10,504 bases of DNA from assembly GCA_934409175.1 (NCBI GenBank), contig CAKRVX010000073.1:1-10504 (forward strand), in the 5' to 3' direction. The translations under genes were made by a program, and so were the position numbers. Each line of letters begins with the position of its first letter. Position 1 is the first letter of the stretch. This DNA is from an uncultured Blautia sp. GTDB lineage: Bacteria; Bacillota; Clostridia; Lachnospirales; Lachnospiraceae. The notes below the pieces were generated by a model that worked only from the letters and a program-made list of their open reading frames with translations, was not told the DNA's origin and did not search any database. This document shows positions 1 to 5,327 of this stretch, one piece after another.

Positions 1-278
1 CCTACCATTAAATCTACATTATCAGCCTGAAAATCAGAAATGATCTGTTCCATAACATTGGCATCTGCATTACAGTTGTCATAGGATACATCGAAATTCA
101 CGTCCTTATCCTCACCGATTTCTTTCAGACGGGACTGAATATTATCTACGATCTGGTTCAGGGAAGCATCATCTACATAATTGCAGATACCAATCTTGAA
201 GTCCTGTGCCATAACCGGTGATGCCATCATCATAGTTGCCATTGCTGTTACTGCGATTGTTAACATTCTTTTTTTCAT
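1..278 (-). CDS. ABC transporter substrate-binding protein, probable tryptophan (TrpX-like), 5' part only
   Basis: Only the first 92 codons are in the window; the gene runs off the left edge. The protein starts MKKRMLTIAVTAMATMMMAS and has a classical signal peptide: basic MKKR, a hydrophobic stretch, and a likely signal peptidase I site after PVMA (residue 24). The mature part begins QDFKIGICNYVDDASL, which resembles the periplasmic-binding fold of the PF04392 family (TrpX-type tryptophan/tyrosine binding proteins). No lipobox cysteine is visible, which is unusual for a binding protein of a monoderm. The start is supported by a GAGAGAGG ribosome site at 289-296, 10 bases upstream. A tryptophan-specifier T-box upstream points to L-tryptophan import; permease and ATPase genes would be expected beyond position 1. 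The family call rests on the N-terminus and the riboswitch, so another amino-acid or sugar-like binding protein is possible. Confidence 0.75.
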   Translation of the reverse strand, partial: MKKRMLTIAVTAMATMMMASPVMAQDFKIGICNYVDDASLNQIVDNIQSRLKEIGEDKDVNFDVSYDNCNADANVMEQIISDFQADNVDLMV

Positions 279-509
279 AGTCTTTATTCCTCTCTCTACA
301 TCTTATTTAACAGTCCATATTATTTTTACGACTGCCATAGTCTCAGGGATATATGCCAATCCCTTGTTACTGTCTGTGAGAAAGAACTCCCCGGATTCCT
401 CTTTTTCCCGGATATGTCAACTGCTTTGAAAAACCACTTAATAAGAAAAATTTCTGCCCTGGCAGGCTTTTTATATATCAGAAATCTCGATTAAGACTTC
501 TTTATATAT
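279..509 (-). other. Long untranslated stretch between T-box terminator and binding-protein gene
   Basis: About 230 bases separate the T-box terminator from the first start codon. I see no convincing gene here. It contains the ribosome binding site (289-296), a small CTGC/GCAG hairpin at 454-465, and an 11-codon ORF at 303-338 without a good ribosome site. A TTGACA hexamer near 418-423 has no acceptable -10 at the right distance, so I do not call a second promoter. The stretch is probably just 5' untranslated RNA made when the T-box reads through. Confidence 0.5.
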
Positions 510-547
510 AAAAAAATCCGCCACAAGCTATCTGCTGCTTGAGACGG
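510..547 (-). terminator. T-box intrinsic terminator
   Basis: On the minus strand the arm CCGUCUCAAGC (547-537) pairs with GCUUGUGGCGG (528-518) in 10 of 11 positions around an 8-base loop, and is followed by a run of seven U (516-510). The 5' arm is shared with the 3' strand of the antiterminator (580-539), so the two structures exclude each other. This is the standard off-state of a transcription-attenuating T-box. Confidence 0.9.
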
Positions 548-789
548 TAATAAGAATCTTATTATCGCGGTACCACTCAAATTGACGAATCGTCCACTTT
601 CTCATGTACAAACATACACTCCTGATTTATAACGGGTTCGGTTCCCGTCGGTGCCTACTCTCACACTTATCAAGATTTCGGGCCGCCCTCGAAAGGCCAT
701 TCAACAATCAGTTTCATACGGCTTCCCACCAACTGCCGCTCTCTGGAATGATTCTTAATCGCTTACTCTTCTTTCTCATCGGTTTTGAT
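510..789 (-). promoter_or_regulatory. T-box riboswitch, tryptophan (UGG) specifier
   Basis: The leader senses uncharged tRNA and decides between termination and read-through into the binding-protein gene. Stem I base: GAAAG (775-771) pairs with CUUUC (695-691). The specifier internal loop is AAGAGUA (770-764) opposite GAAUGGC (702-696), and the helix above it is AGCGAUUA (763-756) with UGAUUGUU (710-703). The specifier after GAA is UGG (699-697), a Trp codon. The distal loop carries GGUG (730-727) above a CGGC/GCCG helix. A downstream hairpin ACGGG/CCCGU lies at 648-632. The T-box core UGGUACCGCG is at 575-566. The antiterminator is UUGAG (580-576) with CUCAA (543-539), a UGGUACC bulge, then GCG and UAAUAAG paired with CUUAUUA and CGU. 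The paired elements were worked out by eye and agree with the known T-box architecture. The tRNA identity is inferred from the specifier position. Confidence 0.93.
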
Positions 790-795
790 GTATTT

Positions 796-824
796 ACTTT
801 ACCACGCTAATGTGCATATGTCAA
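796..824 (-). promoter_or_regulatory. Promoter of the T-box leader
   Basis: On the minus strand a perfect -35 TTGACA (824-819) is followed by a 17-base spacer and a -10 TAAAGT (801-796). Transcription should start near 789, about 14 bases before the first Stem I pair (775). This is a strong housekeeping-sigma promoter, so control is most likely by the T-box and not at initiation. Confidence 0.85.
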
Positions 825-955
825 GATATTTATTTTTTCTTTTTCAAATTTTATTTTGAGTTACTGTTCAAGAGAAATCAAGAGAACGAAAAGTCTTCAG
901 GACTTGAGGATTGAATTCTTTTTTCTTCCCTTATCTGGTTATTGATTATACGTTG
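825..955 (+). other. Divergent intergenic region with a tandem 9-base repeat
   Basis: No gene is seen. The region holds TCAAGAGAA twice, at 868-876 and 878-886, with a 10-base period (one helical turn). A small inverted repeat AAGTC/GACTT with a 5-base loop follows at 891-905, and a T-rich stretch lies at 918-926. The repeats lie between the divergent promoters, about 44 bases from the T-box -35 and about 70 bases upstream of the candidate -10 of the plus-strand gene. A regulator binding site is possible, but nothing identifies a regulator. Confidence 0.4.
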
Positions 956-964
956 TGTTAAAAT
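956..964 (+). promoter_or_regulatory. Candidate extended -10 promoter for the aminotransferase gene
   Basis: TGTTAAAAT at 956-964 is an extended -10 (TG, one base, TAAAAT). The -35 position 17 bases upstream (TGGTTA, 936-941) matches the consensus poorly, as is usual for extended -10 promoters. It would give a leader of about 60 bases ahead of the start at 1030. Confidence 0.4.
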
Positions 965-1029
965 ACCAAATAGAAAATACTATTGTCGATACTCAGCAAT
1001 AAATCTTATACGGAAACGAGGAATATCAT

Positions 1030-2121
1030 ATGCAAACTACAAAAATGGTCTTTCACGGAAGCGATATCGAAAAAATATGCGAAGTCTACCATCTAAATCC
1101 GAAAGACATCGTAAAATTCGGTGCCAATGTAAATCCTCTTGGACTTTCTGAAAATGTAAAGAAGGAGCTCTCCGGCCATCTGGATATCCTGTCCTCCTAT
1201 CCCGACAGAGACTACACAACCCTCCGCAACACTATTTCAGAATACTGTAACGTCCCTGCCGAATTCATTCTCCCTGGCAACGGCTCCAGCGAACTGATTG
1301 CACTCCTGATCCAGGAACGAAACCCGAAGCACACCCTGATTCTCGGACCGACCTACTCCGAATACTCCAGAGAACTCTCCTTCTCCGGCAGCACCCAGGA
1401 ATACTACCATCTCCGAGAAGAAGATAACTTTATTCTTAATGTAGATGACCTCTGCAAAACCCTGGAGGAAAAATACGACTTTCTGATCATCTGCAACCCA
1501 AATAACCCGACTTCCTCTGCCATCGCCAGAGAAGATCTGCGAAAACTCATAGCATTCTGTGCAAAGAAAAACATCTTCGTAATGATTGACGAAACCTATG
1601 TAGAATTCGCCCCTGACATCAATGCGATCACTGCCGTAACGCTCACTAAAGAATTCACCAACCTCATGGTTCTCCGCGGCGTATCCAAATTCTATGCTGC
1701 CCCAGGCATGCGCCTCGGCTACGGAATTACAGGAAATCTCGGTTTCCTCAAAAAAATGAAAGAAAAACAAGTCCCATGGTCCCTAAACAGTCTCGGAGCT
1801 CTCGCCGGTGAACTCATGCTCAAAGACAAAGACTACATTCACCGCACCAGAGACCTCATTCTTTCCGAACGTGATCGCATACTCCACGCATTACAAACGA
1901 TCCCAACCTACAAGACCTACCCGGCTTACGCCAACTTCATCCTCCTAAAAATCCAGAGGTCAAGCCTGACCTCCTACGACGTCTTCGACGCCTGCATCCG
2001 CCAGGGTCTCATGATCCGCGACTGCTCCTCCTTCGAATGCCTCGACGGAGAATACATCCGTTTCTGCATCATGAACCCAGAAGACAACACCCGACTTCTG
2101 AACGCTCTCAAATCGTTATAA
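1030..2121 (+). CDS. PLP-dependent aminotransferase, CobD/HisC-like (class I/II)
   Basis: This is a 363-residue fold-type I PLP enzyme. The N-terminal HGSD (residues 9-12) and FGANVNPLG (30-38) resemble L-threonine-O-3-phosphate decarboxylase (CobD, usually HGGN or HGGD and NPLG); histidinol-phosphate aminotransferase (HisC) is the nearest alternative. Visible catalytic parts are CNPNNPTS (155-162; N159 contacts PLP), DETY (D187, Y190), SKFYAAPGMRLG (Schiff-base lysine K220, PLP-phosphate R228) and YIRF (R344, binds the substrate carboxylate). The length is normal for the family. The start has AGGA at 1019-1022 with 7 bases of spacing. It is the only plus-strand gene, diverging from the tryptophan T-box operon and ending at a shared terminator. 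No cobalamin or histidine genes lie nearby, so the substrate is open. The gene is rich in C-ending codons (CTC, TCC, ATC, GAC), most strongly after about 1900, which differs from its neighbours. Confidence 0.85.
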   Translation: MQTTKMVFHGSDIEKICEVYHLNPKDIVKFGANVNPLGLSENVKKELSGHLDILSSYPDRDYTTLRNTISEYCNVPAEFILPGNGSSELIALLIQERNPKHTLILGPTYSEYSRELSFSGSTQEYYHLREEDNFILNVDDLCKTLEEKYDFLIICNPNNPTSSAIAREDLRKLIAFCAKKNIFVMIDETYVEFAPDINAITAVTLTKEFTNLMVLRGVSKFYAAPGMRLGYGITGNLGFLKKMKEKQVPWSLNSLGALAGELMLKDKDYIHRTRDLILSERDRILHALQTIPTYKTYPAYANFILLKIQRSSLTSYDVFDACIRQGLMIRDCSSFECLDGEYIRFCIMNPEDNTRLLNALKSL

Positions 2122-2134
2122 CTTAGGAATAATT

Positions 2135-2180
2135 AAAAAAAGCCAGAAACTTCACTCCCGAAGTTTCTGGCAATATTTTT
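2135..2180. terminator. Bidirectional intrinsic terminator
   Basis: A perfect 12-bp stem, GCCAGAAACTTC (2142-2153) with GAAGTTTCTGGC (2160-2171), closes a 6-base loop. It is flanked by seven A on the left (2135-2141) and by AATATTTTT on the right (2172-2180). Reading minus, the hairpin is followed directly by seven U, a strong end for the polA-UPF0210 cluster; the hairpin starts 7 bases after that stop codon. Reading plus, the U-tract is interrupted but still usable for the aminotransferase gene. Confidence 0.93.
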
Positions 2181-3543
2181 AATTCTTAAAACTATGAATC
2201 GGCGCCGGAATTCTACCCCCACGCTGAACAAACGCATCACAGGAGAACTGATTCACCGGCATGATCGGCGCATAACCTAACAGACCGCCAAACTCGACCA
2301 CTTCACCAACTCCTTTACCAATTACCGGAATCAGACGAACCGCTGTAGTCTTCTGGTTCACCATACCGATCGCAGACTCATCCGCAATAATACCCGCGAT
2401 AGTAGAAGCCTTGGTATCTCCTGGAATCGCGATCATATCAAGACCAACAGAGCATACACAGGTCATAGCCTCCAGTTTCTCAATAGTCAGAGCTCCTGCA
2501 TTAACCGCATCGATCATACCCTGATCCTCACTGACCGGAATAAATGCACCGCTTAAACCGCCGACTGCTGTGGAAGCCATAACTCCGCCTTTTTTTACCT
2601 GGTCATTTAACAGGGCCAGCGCCGCTGTCGTGCCCGGTGCACCTGCATGCTCCAGACCAATTTCCTCCAGAATCTCAGCAACACTGTCACCAATTGCAGG
2701 AGTCGGTGCAAGAGAAAGATCCACGATACCAAATTTAACGCCAAGACGCCTGGATGCCTCCTGCGCTACCAGCTGACCAACACGTGTAACCTTGAAAGCA
2801 GTACGCTTGATCATCTCACAGAGAGTCTCGAAATCTTTTCCTCTTACCTGTTCCAGAGCCGTCTTTACAACACCCGGTCCGCTGACACCTACATTAATGA
2901 TCGTATCTGCTTCTGTCACACCATGGAAAGCACCTGCCATAAATGGATTATCGTCCGGTGCATTACAGAATACAACCAGCTTCGCACAACCCAGAGAATC
3001 CTGATCTTTGGTAGCCTGAGCTGTTTCCAGAACGATCTCGCCCATAAGTTTAACAGCATCCATGTTAATTCCTGTACGTGTGGACCCTACATTTACAGAA
3101 CTGCAGACACGCTCAGTCTTCGCCAGTGCCTGTGGAATAGATTCGATCAGAAGTCTCTCTGCAGGAGTCATTCCTTTACTTACCAGTGCAGAATATCCAC
3201 CGATAAAGTTTACACCAACTGTTTTGGCTGCTTTGTCCAGTGTCTCTGCAATAGTTACGAAATCTTCTTTTTTCTTACATGCTGCTCCACCAACCAGTGC
3301 GATCGGAGTTACAGAAATTCTTTTATTTACGATCGGTATCCCATATTCGCTGGAAATTGCCTCACCTGTGGATACCAGATCCTTTGCGCAGGTTGTGATC
3401 TTGTCATAAATCTTCTTGTTTAATACAGCAAGATCACTGTCAATACAGTCCAGAAGGCTGATTCCCATTGTAATGGTACGCACATCCAGATTTTCCTGCT
3501 CGATCATTTTATTGGTTTCATTGACTTCAAAAATATTGATCAT
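2179..3543 (-). CDS. UPF0210 / DUF711 (PFL-like) family protein
   Basis: A 454-residue protein of the UPF0210 (DUF711) family, recognised from [14 protein letters not shown] at the N-terminus, the conserved [10 protein letters not shown] (115-124) and [13 protein letters not shown] (152-164), the [14 protein letters not shown] block (301-314) and the C-terminal [13 protein letters not shown] (442-454). Its length is typical of the family. The family has a pyruvate-formate-lyase-like fold, but no biochemical role is established. The C-terminal GLLGYAP (419-426 region; G423, Y424) superficially recalls the glycyl-radical loop but lacks the usual arginine before GY. C362 and C364 form a CVC pair. 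No signal peptide or membrane segment is seen, so it is likely cytoplasmic. The reading frame is open 21 codons further upstream, to 3606; I chose 3543 because AAGGGAG (3553-3559) sits 9 bases before it and the family begins with MINI. It follows the ACT-domain gene, its usual genomic partner, after 114 bp. Confidence 0.92.
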   Translation of the reverse strand: MINIFEVNETNKMIEQENLDVRTITMGISLLDCIDSDLAVLNKKIYDKITTCAKDLVSTGEAISSEYGIPIVNKRISVTPIALVGGAACKKKEDFVTIAETLDKAAKTVGVNFIGGYSALVSKGMTPAERLLIESIPQALAKTERVCSSVNVGSTRTGINMDAVKLMGEIVLETAQATKDQDSLGCAKLVVFCNAPDDNPFMAGAFHGVTEADTIINVGVSGPGVVKTALEQVRGKDFETLCEMIKRTAFKVTRVGQLVAQEASRRLGVKFGIVDLSLAPTPAIGDSVAEILEEIGLEHAGAPGTTAALALLNDQVKKGGVMASTAVGGLSGAFIPVSEDQGMIDAVNAGALTIEKLEAMTCVCSVGLDMIAIPGDTKASTIAGIIADESAIGMVNQKTTAVRLIPVIGKGVGEVVEFGGLLGYAPIMPVNQFSCDAFVQRGGRIPAPIHSFKN

Positions 3544-3552
3544 TTTTTCTTT

Positions 3553-3559
3553 CTCCCTT
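3553..3559 (-). promoter_or_regulatory. Ribosome binding site deciding the UPF0210 start
   Basis: Minus-strand AAGGGAG lies 9 bases before ATG at 3543. The in-frame upstream ATG at 3606 has no purine-rich ribosome site at the proper distance, so the shorter protein is preferred. Confidence 0.75.
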
Positions 3560-3629
3560 GTATGATTTTCGGCATTACGAAACAAAAGCAGATAAAAATC
3601 ATCCATTTCGCGATTTACCTGATTCGAGT

Positions 3630-3651
3630 AAAACGGATATTCCTAATCCGT
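3630..3651 (-). other. Small hairpin between the ACT and UPF0210 genes
   Basis: On the minus strand ACGGAU (3651-3646) pairs with AUCCGU (3638-3633) around a 7-base loop and runs into UUUU, lying just after the ACT-gene stop at 3658. It could be a weak attenuator or an RNA-stability element within the operon. The stem is only 6 bp and the U-run only four bases, so it is not a confident terminator. Confidence 0.35.
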
Positions 3652-3657
3652 ATTTGG

Positions 3658-3930
3658 TTAAATTCTGTGCATTACATTGAAAATGTCTTCATGCTGACAG
3701 CGAATCACTACGCCGATCTGATCTCCAAGGGCTTCCAGTTCTTTTGCAAGAACTCCGTTATCTTTCTCACATCTGGTGGCATCGGTTACCATCATCATGT
3801 TAAAGTATCCCTGTACGATGGTCTGAGAGATATCAAGAATGTTTACATTGTTGTCTGCAAGATAAGTACAAACCTTTGCGATAATACCTACGGTGTCATT
3901 TCCTACTACTGTGATGATTGTCTTTTTCAT
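3658..3930 (-). CDS. ACT domain protein, UPF0237 family
   Basis: A 90-residue protein that is essentially one ACT domain, the small-molecule (often amino-acid) binding module, with a short C-terminal extension. It begins MKKTIITVVGNDTVGIIAKV; the GNDTVGIIA turn (10-18) is the usual ligand loop, and the NNVNILDISQTI strand follows. This matches UPF0237 proteins such as those next to UPF0210 in streptococci, which are GcvR-like. It probably acts as a regulator or sensor subunit for the UPF0210 protein; that pairing is known from gene neighbourhoods, while the function is inference. The frame is open to 4026, but the start at 3930 is chosen because AAAGGA lies about 10 bases upstream and the extra 32 residues would overlap the preceding gene without resembling an ACT domain. 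The gene starts 16 bases after the metallo-hydrolase stop. Confidence 0.92.
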   Translation of the reverse strand: MKKTIITVVGNDTVGIIAKVCTYLADNNVNILDISQTIVQGYFNMMMVTDATRCEKDNGVLAKELEALGDQIGVVIRCQHEDIFNVMHRI

Positions 3931-3946
3931 GAGTTCTTTGTCCTTT

Positions 3947-4741
3947 CTACACTGTAATTGCTTCTGATATGCAATCCCTTTTGGCCACCTGAATTTTAAA
4001 ATCCCGGGACTTATAAGGGTTGTCACCTAAGGTTACTTCTGAGCAGACTGTCTCATAAGCCAGCTCCTCGTAGTTATTTTCCCGGCTTAAATGTCCCAGG
4101 AATATAGCTTTCATATTATCATGCAAAAGCCTGCATAAAAGCCTGCCTGCATTTTCATTGGAAAGATGCCCTCTGTCTCCCAGAATCCTTTGCTTCAGAT
4201 AATAAGGATATTTTCCTACCTGAAGCATACGGATATCATGATTTGCCTCCAGAAGCAGCGCATCCAGATTCTGAAGATTACTGATTATGTATTCATTATA
4301 TTTGCCAAGGTCTGTAGCGATTCCCACTGACTGATCCCCGCACTCTACACGGTAACCGACTGGTTGTGCCGCATCGTGAGGGATCGTAAATGGATTGATC
4401 GTCAGATCCTTAATCTCAAATGGTTCATCCTCCCGGATTTCATGAAAGATTCCTTCTGGAATCTTGCCAAGATTCATCCGGGACAATGCATCCACAGTTC
4501 CACCTGTTGTATAAATAGGAATCTGATACTTCCGTGCCACTACCCCCAGCCCCTTAATATGATCTGAGTGTTCATGGGTGATCAGAATCCCGTCAATATC
4601 CTTCCCTGTCAGCTCCAGCTCATTCAGTCCCTGTTCAATACGTTTTCCGCTGATTCCCACATCTACCAGAAGATGTGTATCATCGGAACCCACATAAATA
4701 CAGTTTCCACTGCTGCCGCTGGCAATGCTACAAAGTCTCAT
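3947..4741 (-). CDS. Metallo-beta-lactamase fold hydrolase, YycJ/WalJ family
   Basis: A 264-residue MBL-fold protein. The N-terminus MRLCSIASGSSGNCIYVGSD (SGSSGN) is characteristic of YycJ/WalJ. Metal ligands visible are H56, H58, D60 and H61 in THEHSDH, a PHDA histidine (H122), D144 in ATDLG, and H217 in LGHLSREN. EANHD (165-169) and GHLSNENA (191-198) are family-conserved. YycJ proteins have been described as 5'-3' DNA exonucleases and linked to mismatch repair in bacilli; here that is by homology only. The classical partners WalR/WalK are absent and the neighbours are polA and coaE. The ATG overlaps the last 14 bases of coaE, suggesting translational coupling, with AAGGA inside coaE as the ribosome site. 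Other MBL hydrolase activities cannot be excluded. Confidence 0.9.
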   Translation of the reverse strand: MRLCSIASGSSGNCIYVGSDDTHLLVDVGISGKRIEQGLNELELTGKDIDGILITHEHSDHIKGLGVVARKYQIPIYTTGGTVDALSRMNLGKIPEGIFHEIREDEPFEIKDLTINPFTIPHDAAQPVGYRVECGDQSVGIATDLGKYNEYIISNLQNLDALLLEANHDIRMLQVGKYPYYLKQRILGDRGHLSNENAGRLLCRLLHDNMKAIFLGHLSRENNYEELAYETVCSEVTLGDNPYKSRDFKIQVAKRDCISEAITV

Positions 4742-5327
4742 ATTTTCTGATTCCTTCCTCTATCTGCTGCCAGGTTTCTCTCAGATCCGTGTTGTTTACC
4801 ACCACATAATCTGCATTTGCCCGGAAAAATTCTTCCGGCGCCTGACTGGCAATGATACTTATGGATTTCTCCCTGGTATATCCCCGACTGTCCATCAGTC
4901 TTTGAATCCGAATTTCCTGATCCGTATGGATATACCATATGGTATCGCAGAATTCCTGGTAATGATCCTCCAGAAGAAGTGCGGCTTCCACCACGCATAT
5001 CTTCTGACCCTGCTGTTTTTTTTGTTCCAGTTGTCTACGGATATACCGTTTTACAGCCGGATGAATGATCTTGTTTAACTTATCCAGCATATCCGGATGT
5101 GAAAATACTACATCCGAAACCTGCCTGCGGTCAATAGTTTTATCATTTTTTATGATCTGTTTTCCAAATAATGCAATAACCGGTTCATAGCATTCCTGCG
5201 CTGGTTCCATTACCAGATGACCGATTTCATCTGCTTTCATCACATAAGCCTGATATTTCTCTTCCAGAAAATCAAGTACTGTACTTTTTCCGGCACCTAC
5301 TCCGCCGGTAATCCCTATCGTAATCAT
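4728..5327 (-). CDS. coaE: Dephospho-CoA kinase
   Basis: A 199-residue cytoplasmic P-loop kinase that phosphorylates the 3'-hydroxyl of the dephospho-CoA ribose with ATP, the last step of coenzyme A synthesis. Walker A is GGVGAGKST (8-16). The ADEIGH segment (D33) holds the conserved acid, IIHP (87-90) and VVEAALLLE (112-120) match the CoA-binding and core-strand motifs, and RLMDSRGYT followed by IIASQ (159-162 region) forms the lid arginine and adenine-binding region. Length is typical. The start codon directly follows the polA stop (TAA then ATG, no gap), with GAGG in the polA end as its ribosome site; the stop overlaps the next gene by 14 bases. Tight coupling to polA is common in Firmicutes. 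Confidence 0.96.
   Translation of the reverse strand: MITIGITGGVGAGKSTVLDFLEEKYQAYVMKADEIGHLVMEPAQECYEPVIALFGKQIIKNDKTIDRRQVSDVVFSHPDMLDKLNKIIHPAVKRYIRRQLEQKKQQGQKICVVEAALLLEDHYQEFCDTIWYIHTDQEIRIQRLMDSRGYTREKSISIIASQAPEEFFRANADYVVVNNTDLRETWQQIEEGIRKYETL

Noticed and set aside
303..338. 11-codon minus-strand leader ORF (MAVVKIIWTVK) with one Trp codon just before the binding protein
   Set aside because: Tempting as a Trp leader peptide, but it has a single Trp, no clear ribosome site, and lies after the T-box terminator, where classic attenuation is not needed.
451..470. Possible second terminator (CTGC/GCAG hairpin followed by a short T-run)
   Set aside because: Only a 4-5 bp stem, and the U-tract on the minus strand is separated by AAA; too weak to call.
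604..810. Small plus-strand reading frame over the T-box leader
   Set aside because: The stretch is explained by Stem I and the downstream T-box structure on the opposite strand.
891..926. Possible terminator at the AAGTC/GACTT hairpin with T-run
   Set aside because: Five-bp AU-containing stem with the T-run about 12 bases away; no plus-strand gene upstream needs termination.
1237..1770. 177-codon minus-strand reading frame inside the aminotransferase gene
   Set aside because: The plus-strand frame contains all PLP-enzyme motifs in order; the antisense frame is a by-product of its C-rich codons.
2647..3423. 258-codon plus-strand reading frame opposite the UPF0210 gene
   Set aside because: It lies entirely antisense to a well-recognised family protein, has low-complexity cysteine-rich composition, no family resemblance and no convincing ribosome site.
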